Below, one piece after another: positions 11,760-23,792 of a stretch of DNA of 64,000 nt (its first letter is position 1; every line of letters begins with the position of its first letter). Under the pieces are notes generated by a model. That model worked only from the letters and a program-made list of their open reading frames with translations. It was not told where the DNA came from and made no database searches. A program made the translations under genes and the position numbers. Origin of the DNA: Aquatica leii (taxonomy: Eukaryota > Arthropoda > Insecta > Coleoptera > Lampyridae); contig CM069432.1 in the NCBI GenBank assembly GCA_035610365.1, positions 110,565,529 to 110,629,528 of the forward strand. Direction: 5' to 3'.

Positions 11760-12300
11760 AAAATAAATGTCAAGGTAAGACAATTATTGATAGCAACTAC
11801 GTTAATACTACTACTATTATTTCAGATAATGTTCTGATTTCAGCGCCCGTGGAAAAGCTTGCACTTACAAAAAATGCAGTTGAGGTAATAGCCCATGCAA
11901 ATTTAGAACCAGAAGGTAAGACACCATTAATTTGGGTATGACAATATTGTTTTATAGATAAAACTTATCATGAAGTGCTACTTCCAAAATATGCTATAAA
12001 ATTAATGGCTTCTGTTAATTTAGAATTACCAAGCCATCGCTTAAAACAGTTTGAGAAAAATTTTGAATGAAATAAGCAACACACTGACCCATCCAATAGT
12101 ACCTGTTGTAAAACATTGGAAACAAATAATAAAAGATCCATGTAATTTTAGAATAAAATGTAAACAAAAGGATGAAGATGAAAGACAAGTGAAATTTAAT
12201 CAGTATTGGAACCTTGGAGACATTAATAGACAACGAGATTTGATTTGAAAGTTGGTGCAAATAAAGAATAAACAAAGAACAAGAATACAAAGAAATGTTT
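11760..12300 (+). pseudogene. Fragment of a transposon-associated insect protein
   Basis: About 12051-12245 reads as a frame with WKQ, then C..RIKCKQ, YWNLGDINRQRDLI. This resembles a C..KC...YW.LGD..RQRDFI domain that recurs in many insect mobile-element proteins of unknown function (from memory, not searched). Just upstream, two segments are joined by good splice signals: AAG/GTAAGAC...ATTTCAG/AT (54 nt) and GAAG/GTAAGA...TTTATAG/AT (42 nt). The joined frame ends at a TGA near 12068. No start codon or complete gene is found, so it is probably a remnant. Confidence 0.4.
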
Positions 12301-12369
12301 GTAAAATTTAGAGGTTTAAATTATATCTAAAACAAATTTAAAAATTATTGTTCATGTCTGAACATATTG

Positions 12370-13150
12370 CCATTTCTAAAAAAAATTAATTGTGTTTACC
12401 AAATTTAGCTAAACGTCCGAGCGGTGTTGCTAAACGATTGGCTTGTTTTTGCAATGATCTGCCGCTGCTCTTCTTGTTGTTTTCTTAGTTCTAACTCTTT
12501 TTCTACGGCAATTGAAAGGTTGTATTTTCCCCACTTCTTGTAAGTTTGAACCTTTTGTGGACCGTAGTAATTCTAATTATTTTAACAGGTTGTAAGGCTG
12601 TTAAAAATTTACATCTTCCTTTTTGGTTCGAAAGAACATAAATTAAGCACGTAGTAATTTTGAAAGGCTGTAGTTGAACCACTTCTTGATTGGACGGTGG
12701 GTGGACCGTATTAATGATTCTTCGGTTCCCATGATGGCATCAATTGGGCCGGTTTTTTTCCATATATTAAGCACGTAATAATTTGTAAAAGACTGTAGTT
12801 AAACTACTTTTTGTAGGATCTGACCGTGGGTGGATCGTATTAATGGTAATTGTTTTAACAGGTTGTAGGGCTGTGAAAACTTTTCATCTTCTTTTTGACT
12901 AGAAAGAACATATATTTGGCACGTAATAATTTTGAAGGGCTGTAGTTGAACCACTTCTTGTAAGATTTGGCCCGTAAGTGGACCGTAGTAATCTTAAAAT
13001 GCTCCGTCTTCTTTTATTTCGTAGCTGGTAAACCATTTCATCTTCGTTCACTTTTTAGATTGTTAAATTGCTGATGGACCGCACCAAATGTTAAGCACGG
13101 TGGTGGAATCCGGCTCGAAGGACCAAATGTTAAGCACGGTGGTGGCTCTT
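12370..13150. repeat. Decayed tandem repeats, possibly LTR-retroelement derived
   Basis: Units share TTAAGCACGTAATAATTT, GGCTGTAGTTGAACCACTTC and GTGGACCGTA, spaced roughly 170-240 bp. The right end has two copies of ACCAAATGTTAAGCACGGTG within 60 bp separated by AATCCGGCTCGAAGG. On the minus strand the left end reads as a Glu/Gln-rich helix (ELELRKQQEEQRQIIA). The TTTGGTCCTTCGAGCCGG motif is reminiscent of sequence near BEL/Pao LTRs, but I cannot confirm that. Confidence 0.45.
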
Positions 13151-15692
13151 ACTTAATAGTTGACACTTATGCAGGTAATCAATATTTGAACAATGTCAGA
13201 TTCTAGGGTAAGTGTTAATGATCAAACAAGTTTTACGTTGAACTAGAGCAAGATAATATCTTTGATCTGAAGGATCTTCAAGGGAGGGTTTCTGTGAATT
13301 GGGAAAAAGATAATAATAACGAGACAGTCTACTTGAACAAATTAAGAATTCTACAACACCGACTTGAATATGCAAATGTATGTTTCTTCAAACATAGTAA
13401 TGAAGATACCAAATTTTAAAAAAAAGCGAAAATATACAGGGAAAATTTTATTACCCAAAAAGAAATTCAACTATTTACAATTTTTCTGTCAGAAAAAAGT
13501 AATTCGATGTCAATATCACAATTTCTTAAAAAAGCTATCATATGAACAAAACTGCACAAGATTCACATAGAGATGCATTAAATATACAATTTTTACAATT
13601 TAATTGTTTTAAAATTTATTTTCAATGTATTGTTTTAGGATATTGTTTCATTTGTTTGTAGTTTAAACACAAATATTAAAATTTTGTTTTGTTTTAAATT
13701 GCAATAAGGGTAAATTTATGTTTAATATAAATGTTTTAAACTATAAGTTTTGCTATATAATTATACCTTCATGATTTGTTTTTATTTAAAGCAAATACGT
13801 ACCTACTCAGTTTAAATCGATAACCTTAAGAGTTTGAAGAACTAGCCTAAGTAATGCATACCAACATATTCTATGTCCAAATTGTAGACATATGTTAGAT
13901 ATGTTAAACACACTATTATATGTCCATTTTTTTCTTCTGAACGTGGGTCATATCATTTAAGCATGAAACGTAAAGTAGGTAACCTACTTCACAAGATGTT
14001 ACAATACTCTAATACTTAGTGTTTATAATATTTAAGCATAAAAATAAAAAAAAAACCTCTTGTAAAATTAAGATTTTGTGAGTTAGACTACTTCTGCATT
14101 CAAGCGACGATATGCCGTTGACATTTATAAATTTTTATAAAACTTACTGGTATAATGATGAGTGCAATTCCTTCCATTTTACCATATGTTATATCATCCT
14201 AAGCTTGTGTTAATCGCTTAGAAAGCATTAGTATTCGTTTTCTAGCTGCTGTTTCTTCCACGTCTTTCTTGCTTTCTACAAAAATATTTACATTACCAAA
14301 GGTTTTGTATTACACGAGACAACATAGTATATTCATTTTATACAGATTTCTACTATACTCCCTTCACAATTTATACTTTTTTGGATCGAACAATTTCAAT
14401 CCTTCTTCTTATATAAATTTAATATTTGAGGTTGGGACAACCAGACAATCTGTCTCCACAATAAAATATATAAGCGTATTTTCTCTAAATAAATAAAATT
14501 TAAAAAGTCAAATTCCTTGTTTGTCTAGCCAAGCAAATTATGAGGTTAGAAAACAAAATCGAGAAATAATAAAATTGGCATGAATAATTAAAACATTAAT
14601 ATAATTAGTTATGTACCTATCATTGCGAAACAAGAGTATATAAGGATTTTATTACATATATTCTTGTTGATAACTCAAACAAAATAAAATGGTAAATAAG
14701 TAATGTTTGTAAGTTATATCGTTGGTGGTAACTGGTCGCTGTGGCGTTTAATGTATATAATTATCTTAAACACAGTTTTACCATTTTAATCAGTCATTTC
14801 CAATTCAAGTATTTTAAAATACCGCTTATTGGGAATTCCGCCTACAAATACTATATTACAAAACCCATTGATTCTCATTGAAACCTATTTAATTTTCGGT
14901 AGGGAACTGTTCATTTTAAGTCGCAAATCATCTTTGTAATACTGTTATTCTCCTAGTTACGTCATTTATTGTTTTCTCACGTATACAAATATTGAGCTAT
15001 TGGTCTCTCAGAGTGATACCTAATATTTTTGTTCTATGACACGTTAATTTACTTTCAGTTTGCGGAGGATGGATTTAGTAAATATCTAAAAAAGCAAAAT
15101 TTCTATAGAAACAATAGTTTGAAAAATATAGTAATAGCATTGCAACAGTTTTTAAATAAAAATTTTAAGTTGACTTAGTTTTTTTTCTGCGTTTTCACGT
15201 TTTGTTTATATATACGGTACTATAATATACAAATGTGTGCATAGTTTAGGGCAAATGGATAATTATAAGTGTCAGGATACTACAAACAACAAAGATTTGA
15301 TTCCACGTATACATATATACGTTCATTTTCTGTAGTTTTATAGTTTGATCAAAAGCATTATTTAGAAATGTAAAGGCAACGTTTTTGACAACGAATTGAT
15401 AATGTTTCAGAAGGTGTTTGCCATTTAACCTACCTGATTTTTTTTTGCTGTGCCACTAGTCAACTGTTTCAAATCAATTTAATCGCGCGTACATTTGCAA
15501 CTAGTTTTTGTTTTTTGCCTTGTTTTTAAGACAGACTATGTTAGGAGAAAAACTCGAAGTAAAACAATATTATTAACGCTTATTAGTGTTTAAAAGATTT
15601 GGTACAAGATACTAAAATGTAAGCAACCAAAACTATTTTACCACAGATAATGTAGATAAATAAATTAACTGTGAGAATTTGTATGTTTTAAA
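13151..15692. other. Intergenic, no gene supported
   Basis: Short frames at 13364-13570 and 14269-14496 have the composition of AT-rich noncoding DNA and no recognisable motif. Nothing else is seen. Confidence 0.45.
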
Positions 15693-16190
15693 TTAAAAAA
15701 AACAATCATTAATATACAAATAAAAATAAATTTGCAAAACAGTAACATGAGCATTTTTCAAAGAGTTACAAGCGTTTAGTCTTATTTTGATTAATTCATT
15801 TTGGAAGTTTATTGGTATCGCATACACAGTCTCATTAACAAGATTTGAGTAGTAGTGGAATAAGTCAGGTGAACGTGCATGCCAAGCAACCGGCCCCTCG
15901 CTAAACCGTCCCATTAATCGGCGAGGATAACTTTTGTTTAACCACTGCTGCATAGTACTCAGCGACATCATCCCATTGCATCTAACTTTGTTTGCGCAAA
16001 TCTAATAGAACGCCAAACGTTCAAGTACATCAGGATGTGAGTTCTTCATTATTATTATTGTTATAAAACAAACTGGCGTGTTTATGTGAGCGGATTTTAA
16101 GACCCATCTACAAAACGTAAGACGTTCTTCACTATCTTTAGGAATAAAACCTCGAACAGGTTGTAAATGAAAGACTTCCTGGTTGTCTTG
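15693..16190 (-). pseudogene. Mariner/IS630-type transposase remnant
   Basis: Minus strand. The 15971-15693 frame has the C-terminal block QWLNKSYPRRLMGRF.EGPVAWHARSPDLF followed by NETVYAIPI and IRLNAC, matching the common insect transposase pattern WLN..YP.RWIGR.GP.AWPARSPDL...VY..PV....L..RI..AC. Upstream (about 16190-16050) another frame gives FHLQPVRGFIPKDSEERL.FC.W, the pre-catalytic segment. The DDE core between them is largely gone. It would have moved by cut and paste at TA; it is dead here. Confidence 0.6.
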
Positions 16191-17461
16191 TTTGAGTAAC
16201 TTTCAAACTTTATATTCAAATACATCAAATTGTAGAGCTGCTCAGCATGTACTCATCGTTTCCTCAATGCCAAACACTAAAAAAATATGTTGTAACTTTT
16301 TTCGGCAAACAAAACTATTTTGTTTATTGGAACATCGCAATACATATGCACAGAAACAGCGATAAACTTATAGGAAAGTACAAAACTCTGCTATGTGAAA
16401 AATCGTATTCGGTACTCTTCAGTAGCAGCATTCAAGTTTTCGTTTCAGACGTAACATTTGACATCGTTGCTGAGCAATATCTGAAATAATTTGGTTGCTA
16501 AAGGTGCTGCAAACAAACTTTCATATAAGCATTTATTAACAGTTTCTTTAATTTTTAAATCACCCAAACTGAATGTCGATTAATAATCTCCCTAGTTCTA
16601 TTTTTGTTAATATTGCAGACTTTTTTTGGATCCAGCTTTGAAAAGTTTTAAAAACTTTTATAAATTTATATTCTTCATATAATTACAGACAAGGACGGAA
16701 CAATAAACTTTACTTTTAAAAGTACTGGTACTTGGGAGGAATTTAAGAATGCAATTACACTATAGAAACAACCAAAATAAAAATTCAAAATAAAAAAAAA
16801 CAAATCGTATATGCGCGTTAATCAGCATTGCAACGGTATCACAACGGTATTTCAAACTTCAAACTCGAAAAATTGTCTATACTTGATTGATAAATCAAAG
16901 CAAAAATTAACCAACTAAACCTTTAAATATTTATTTTTAACAAAAAATTAAAAAACTAAAAATTAAGATTACAATATTGACGGTTTGCCTTCGTATCGTT
17001 AAATAATGCTCAATTGAATTGTTCAAAAACAGCAAGTATAAACAATGCAATTACTAATTGTATTATTTAATACAGTACATTTTGTAATTTATTATTAAGA
17101 TTATAAATACGTCTAGATCACAAAATAAAGAAGAATCGGATATGTATTATCCTCCATTTATTTTATTTACGCATATAGCAGCGTAATGTAATTTGGCATC
17201 CTGTGGGCACTTTAGGTAACATTTTACGATAACTAATATAAACAATTTATTTTGTTATTCAACACTCAAGTTTGGTTTTCAAAAATTTTGTTTTGTTACG
17301 TTCCATGGTTCTTAAATCTTACGATTCTCTTTTGCTAAAATGTGTTTACTTCATAAAAAATGGATTTAAAATGCCAAAGGCACGGCCACAATGAACACTT
17401 TACTTCTTGTTTATTTTGTGTCTAGATCTACAAACCGTAGTACTTTTCATGACGAAATGGT
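16191..17461. other. Intergenic, nothing recognised
   Basis: Plus-strand frames at 16183-16489 run antisense to the transposase remnant and its flank and show no domain. No other feature is seen. Confidence 0.45.
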
Positions 17462-18070
17462 TTAAGAGTTTAATGAATTTAAGTATTTGATTTCGGTGTG
17501 TATACAATTTTGTAGATTAATTACTATCAGAGAAAGTGGCATCCATAAGTTAGTTTTGCATGTATTTATAATACTTCTCGCTTGTAATATACTTAAATTA
17601 GTACCCGGACCAGTAGCGCCCACCTCGCGAATTAAAGCTTCTCTTAATGCCATTTCAATACTGTCATATATAATTTGATTATTTTTTATATAACCAAACG
17701 TGGACCAAGAACAAATCAAAAAGTCACCATACAACTTATTATTAGTTGGAATAAGGTTATAATCTCCAAAGATGTTCAAATGATAACGAGTTAATCCTGT
17801 TACAATTTGCAGTTTAGCGTACTCTTCAGCAATTTGTTTGCGAAAGAAAGATTCGTAAGAAGATTTAGCAAAACTGCCGTTCCAAAGGCAGTGTTCTACT
17901 CTAGAGTCCAAGGTCATCATTTCGGTTGATACCTTGTGTAGCACTACCTATACATTATTAAAAGAAAAACAATTTAGTTAGTATGCAATCAAACATAAAA
18001 AATTGTAAATAGCAGCAAAACTTACACATACGTAAAACAAAAATATTTTTAACAATATTGATTTTGCCAT
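17462..18070 (-). CDS. Odorant-binding-protein-like, C-minus type (copy 2)
   Basis: Two exons: 18070-18026 (MAKSILLKIFLFYVC, signal peptide) and 17947-17462, with a GTAAGT...TGTATAG intron of 78 nt; phase 0, 176 aa. The mature part has cysteines EHC, LICSW, NTCK and QNC, the four-cysteine pattern shared with the 9.2 kb copy, and the same LQIVTGLTRY and REALIREVGATGPGTNLS blocks. It has a longer N-terminal segment than copy 1 (SYESFFRKQIAEEY). It is likely a secreted binding protein from tandem duplication. No lesion is seen. Confidence 0.68.
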
Positions 18071-18467
18071 GATGTTAACAACTGAAATTAAATACTGTCA
18101 ATATTACTGCAAACTGAAAACACGATAATAAAGTTTAACGATTATGCAATAAGAATGTGTTAATTTTTCTAGAAATAGAGATTTTCTTGTTGATTAATAT
18201 AAATACTGTGCTTTAATATAATTGTTAATATTAACAAAAATTTTATTTTTTGTTTTTGTTGCAATATTTACTGTATTGCCAACACATATTTTTTATATTT
18301 TGTTTTAATTATATCTTTTCAAAAATCTAAAAGTGTCGTCAATCTTTTATCATACCACTTACAGTCAAAGGTTACCGATATGTTGCTGTTGCGCATCAAT
18401 AAGGTAATTAAATTGTTTTTGTTTCTAAGACTAAATATTATACTATGTATTTCTACCGCTTTCTTTA
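18071..18467. other. Spacer between OBP-like copies 2 and 3
   Basis: AT-rich; it must hold the promoter of copy 2 and the 3' end of copy 3, but no element can be singled out. Confidence 0.4.
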
Positions 18468-19479
18468 CTAAGAATGTAGCACTATCTTAAAATACGGTAA
18501 CCGTCTTAATATGTAATCTTGTAGATACAATACTAATTCACCGTCACTATCGCCTTTAATTAGTTTGCTTCCATTTATAATAGAAGTAGTTAATATATCC
18601 GTCAAGTACACAGCTCTGCTTCGAGATAACATTTCAAATTCAATATCTTCTATAAATTTGTTTTCTAACAGCGTTGAGTTTAAAGTTCCGTTTTTGTCCA
18701 TATATTCAATTTCTTTCCAATAACATTCAAGAAATTTTTGAAAATCAGTGTTATTTTCTGAAACTAAATAACGTCTGTTCGTATCCTCAATTTCTAAAGC
18801 GTCTAATTTAAGTTCTAGAACGCACGTTTCCTCTTCTACTTCTAAGTAAGGTATATCTTCAAAATCATACGTAGCATCATTACCCTACAACCAAAAAAGT
18901 TATTTCAATTGTAACGTACGTACTTACGTTACTTTTCTTTGATAGAGCAATTTGCCGTATAAGCAATTCCTTAGTTTTACCGCTTTTTGTCCATGCGTTT
19001 TACCATCAATGCTTTTACACTGTGTCATTATTTCGGCTGCAAGGAGTTCCGCATTTAAAAGAGGCACGTCTGTTATGTCAACAGATATTTTAATACCAAT
19101 ATTGATCATTTCTTCTAATAAAGTAAAGTTAATTTGACCATTGTCCAATTGAAGTTTTTTGCTTTTCCACAAACAACTCAGGTAGTTGCCGTAAGTAACA
19201 TCAGATATATTCTGTTCAAAATCTTCAATACTTATATTTAAAACTGATAAACAGTTTTCAATTGCAGTCAAAACACGAACTGTTGTCGTTTCATTAATGG
19301 AAATAAATGTACTGGTTTCGTTGTTGCTAATTGTTGTTGCTTCAGTTGCATCTTCAAAAGGTTGTAATTCAATGTCCGTCTAATAATGCAGAAGTTATAT
19401 AAAATAAAAAAATAACGTAAAAGTGGTTTACCTGGTGAGATACGAAGATCAAAGCAAAAAGAAATATAACGTGATTCAT
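18468..19479 (-). CDS. Two-domain odorant-binding-protein-like gene (copy 3)
   Basis: Three exons: 19479-19432 (MNHVIFLFALIFVSHQ, signal peptide), 19379-18933 and 18884-18468, about 303 aa. Exon 2 has a Thr/Asn-rich linker, then a C-minus OBP-like domain with cysteines ENC, LSCLW, TQCK and RNC. Exon 3 encodes a second, divergent domain: ETC and FLECYWKEIEYMDKNG align with C1 and C3, but the cysteines expected for C4 and C6 are absent. Exon 2/3 joining uses AAA/GTAACG to keep phase 0; a stronger GTAAGT five bases further would break the frame. It is probably secreted and shares the local cluster's strand. Confidence 0.62.
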
Positions 19480-20363
19480 ATTTTCAACGTTCATAAAATA
19501 AGACTACATTTTTCTCAACAAAGATATCATTATTTTTTCTTGACATATCTGTGTCTTTAAAAAAATCTCGGTCATAAAGGTTATTGGCACTAACAGATAA
19601 AAAAGTTTAAATTTGCGTTTATTTATAAAGTTACTTTAATTACACGTAATAATCAAATTTATTATCTATACCTATATTTTTTTCATAATTTTGCAATAAT
19701 TTTACGACAAATTACTTCAAAATACATGTAGATAAAAAATCAATAAACTAAAATTATTAACGTATACATATAACATGTTTATTTAGGTACATCGCGACCG
19801 ATTGTCGCCATAATGTTAATTCTATAAACAACCGGTAAAATACTGCAATTGTTTTCAGTGTGCTTATATGCATCCTACAAAATTATCTTTAAAAGCATAA
19901 ATAACTATTTTTACATAAACGTTTATTTTTTATAGTAATACGAGAAAAAAATGTTTTGAGGAAAAGTTGATTCAAGCTTGGTACGACAAAGATATATGGT
20001 TGATTCCTTACTTTTTTAGACGAATCAAGCAGGGGCCGCACTAAGCGGGGTGCACAACTGACAAGCGAAACATAGTTTATTGAAGAAATACTAATTGTTC
20101 AATTTCTATAACGTTTAAGATGGTTTCAAACTACTACCAATGCTACTACTTATTAATTAAATAGATAAAACTTGAAAGTATATGATATGCTTATGTACAC
20201 GTTAGATACTACTACGAAAAATATGTTATTCGTGATATTGTTAGCGTAAAGATATTATCATATATTACTTTGCAAGCGTTGCTCCTAGAAACATACATTG
20301 CTTGTTTAAATTACAGATAACGTTATCAGTCGGGTAATGTTATCACTTTATTCTTATTACTAT
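19480..20363. other. Intergenic, nothing recognised
   Basis: AT-rich DNA between the OBP-like cluster and the fold-back element. No frame or repeat boundary is seen. Confidence 0.45.
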
Positions 20364-23300
20364 CAGAGTTAGGCAGTAGTTAACTACAAAGTAGTTAAGC
20401 TACTAATCTAACTACTTTATTGTTGACGATAGTTGTATTCTATATATTAACTGTAGTTGAAATAAATTACTTTTTTCGTGTAATCGTATTTAAAAAGTAG
20501 TTAGCTACCCTATTTTAATTACAAAAATAGCTAAACTACTTCGTTAATAGCTTAACTACTTTACTAGTAATTAAACTACTTTATTAGCGGCTTCAATTAC
20601 ATGCAATGGCTACTATTACTTAGCTTGCATTGCAGTTTCGCAGGTTAAAACGTGTCCTTCATGTGATGAACGGAAACGCAGAAGTAAACATAGATGTACA
20701 GACTGTCCAAAAAATTCTATAAATGCAGCAAACCTAATTTGTTTCAAAATGTAAAATGCCACTGATCTAAACGTAAACAAAATAGTACTTCAACAAAATG
20801 AAGATTTTTTTGATTTTGATGAACCTGCTTTGTCTAAAAAATTACACATTTCTTCTGATACTGAGAATGAACATGCTTACAATATAACGAAAAACTTTAT
20901 CATGGTGTCTTTTGTATACATAATACATAACATAAACGCATAACAAATAAATGGATTAAATGCACCAGCCAGCTCACAAAAATATTTATTGATAACACAC
21001 ATTAAAAACAAAATACATAAGAGCAATGAGAAATTTTCAGATTTATTAAATTAGAGTCGGGGGAATTCTTACGTTACTTAAGATTAATAATTTTCAATTT
21101 GATAAACACAAAAATTTTATAAGTTGGACGCCACAATATTTTTTTATATTAAAATGGTTAAATATTGAAACCAAAAGATTAACACATTAACATAATAACA
21201 AAAAAACATATTTACATATTTTGACAGTTTCGAAGGTTAAGTATAAAATCAAAGTTACCTGATTTCAAACTTTAATGCGCAAGTCGAATTGGTGGTGTCA
21301 ATTACGCGTTCTCATCTAATTCATGCGATGACGCAACATTACGAAATTCTTGAAATGCATATTTAAATTTCCAAATTTTCCGTATTTATCCTGATTGATC
21401 TAATATTCGTACAGATCCATTAATCAGAATATCGTAAAACAAACGTAGCGTATGATAATCATTCGCAACATCCAACTCAAATTTCATCAGACGTAACACA
21501 TGAATAATTATCGATTTTTACTCATAAAAATCATAATTCGTAACGGAAATTCTTCGTAACAGCGACGTTGTGACTAACATCAAACGTGCAGCGTAAACCA
21601 TATCTTAATATCACATTTCAAACATCAAAATCGTAAAAAGGCGTACGTATCCAAACGAAATTTTCGTAACCATAAACGAATTAACACGTACACAAATCAA
21701 AAAGCATCGTATAAATCAGAAAGCGTAGTCGTATATCAAAAGCAAAACTTCTAGTTCGGACGTAAACAAATTTTTTGCGCAACTTGCTATTTAGGCGTGG
21801 TCATCATATGACTCATTGAAATGACGCAATATGATGCAATTCCCGTAAATCGTATACTTAATTCTTTTTCGAAGATTTGAAACCAAGTACCATATAAAAA
21901 ACAAAAAAAAAACTAAAACGTAAATTGCGATGTATTAAACAATGCGAATCAAAACAAAAATGACTTACCCCTTCGAATTAACGGGTTTATCTTTATAAAT
22001 TTCGTAAATTCAACGAAACGCAAATGCTGCTATCAAACGCAAGTGTTACTACCAAACGAAAGTACTACTACAAACGCCGGCGTAACTTGCAACACCAAAA
22101 AAAATGTCCGCTTTACTTCATTGCGAAACGTAAGATGTCTTTGTACTTAAAAAGAAGGCTCATACGCATGTGCGAAACGTCAAATGCATTGCGCAAAGGA
22201 ATTTACATAAACAGTGAACACAAAAATGTTAATTAAAAACAGACGTATTCAATCAAAAAAAAATGTGCACGTTACAACAAAACCAGAAGAATAGAACTAG
22301 AATTGTTCAAAAAACACATGGAAGATAAAAGAATTCATATATCTATGTCAGATGATTATAAGATTATTAAAAAAATGTTTATTAGATATAGTACCATTTT
22401 ATCTTCATCAGCTGCTGTATTTTCGTTTATCACTCATAAATTCGCTCAAAAGAAATGCATTGGCTGGTGCTCTTTTTGAAAAGTTACTTTTATGAAAAGA
22501 AAATGAATATTGAATACCACAATAAGTTTATTACTTTAAGTTCTGTTTTTTTTCAAGGTTTATTTTTTATTTTTTTTTTTGAAAATTTGTAATAATATAG
22601 ATATACATGATAATAGAATAATAGTACTTTGTCTTCTTTAATGTACTAATAATTCGGTGTCTATAGGTACTTATGTTTATATGACTAAAAGTGGAATAAC
22701 ATAAATCGTCTCAGAACTACTTTTTCTACAAGTAGTTGAAAAAAATAACATATTTAGAATACAATTGTTGAGTAGTTATTAACCTAACTACTTTTCGATT
22801 CACGGTAGTTAGTAGTTAGTAACTTACACTACTTTTAAAAAATAGTAACTTTAGTTAGTAATTAACTACTTTTACAACAGTAAAACAATTTTAACGTAAG
22901 TACTATTATTCTATTTTATTACAAATTCTCAAAAAAAAAATTTAATAAATAAAATAAACCTTTAAAAAAACAGAACTTAAAGTAATAAACTTATTGTGGT
23001 ATTCAATATTGATTTCCTTTTCATAAAAGTAACTTTTCAAAAAGAGCATCAACCAATGCATTTCTTTTGAGCGAATTTATGAATGAAAAACGAAAATAAT
23101 CGTTCGACAGCAGCCGATGAAGGTAAAATTGTACTATATCTAATGAACATTGTTTTTAAATCTTATAATCATCTGACGTAGATATATGAATTCTGTTATC
23201 TTCCAAGTGTTTTAACAATTCCAGTTCTATTCTTCTGGTTTTGTGAGCATGTTCATTCTCAGTATCAGAAGAAATGTGTAACTTTTTAGACAAACCAGGT

Positions 23301-23792
23301 TCATCAAAATAAAAAAAACCTTCATTTTGTTGAAGTAATACTTTGTTTACCTTTAGATCAGTGGCATTTAACATTTCAAAACAAATTAGGTTTGCTGCAT
23401 TTATAAAATTTTTTTGAATAGTTTTTACATCCATGTTTACTTTTGCCGTTCTGCGTTACCGTTCATTACTTGAAGGACATTTTAACCTGCGAAACTACAA
23501 TGCAAGCTGAATAATTGTAGCCATATTGCATGTAATTGAAGCCGCTAATAAAGTAGTTTAATTACTAGTAAAGTAGTTAAGCTATTAACAAAGTAGTTTA
23601 ACTATTTTTGTAGTTAAAATAAGGTAGCTAACTACTTTTTAGATACGATTACATGAAAAAAGTAATTTATTCCAACTACAGTTACATTATTAAATTAAAG
23701 TAACTTGAATATATAGAATACAACTATCGTCAACAATAAAGTAGTTAGATTAGTAGCTTAACTGCTTTGTAGTTAAGTACTGCCCAGCTCTG
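20364..23792. mobile_element. Large palindromic hAT-like fold-back element
   Basis: The left end reads CAGAGTTAGGCAGTAGTTAA and the right end, reversed, CAGAGCTGGGCAGTACTTAA, hAT-style termini rich in AGTAGTTAAC subterminal repeats. The arms match over about 900 bp: 20364-20882 plus 22278-22640 against 23792-22900. Both arms encode the same remnant (right arm 23434-23156; left arm 20650-20880), with a CPSCDERKRR...CTDCPK motif and LSKKLHISSDTENEHA. The centre (22640-22900) again holds AGTAGTTA repeats. No matching 8 bp duplication is found (ATTACTAT left, ACCTCAGG right), so one end may be rearranged. Confidence 0.65.
20883..22271. mobile_element. CpG-rich 1.4 kb insertion in left fold-back arm
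   Basis: It splits the left arm at a point where the right arm is continuous (ACATGCTCACAAAACC). TTACAA occurs at both borders (20877-20882 and 22272-22277), a possible target duplication. The interior is unusually rich in CG, with recurrent CGTAA, CGCAA and AAACG words (for example 21250-22230), against CpG-poor surroundings. There are no long TIRs and no recognisable protein; the 22024-22236 frame is basic and has no motif. Identity unknown. Confidence 0.5.

Noticed and set aside
16183-16489. Plus-strand protein genes
   Set aside because: They lie next to and antisense to the mariner-type remnant and have no motif or splice context.
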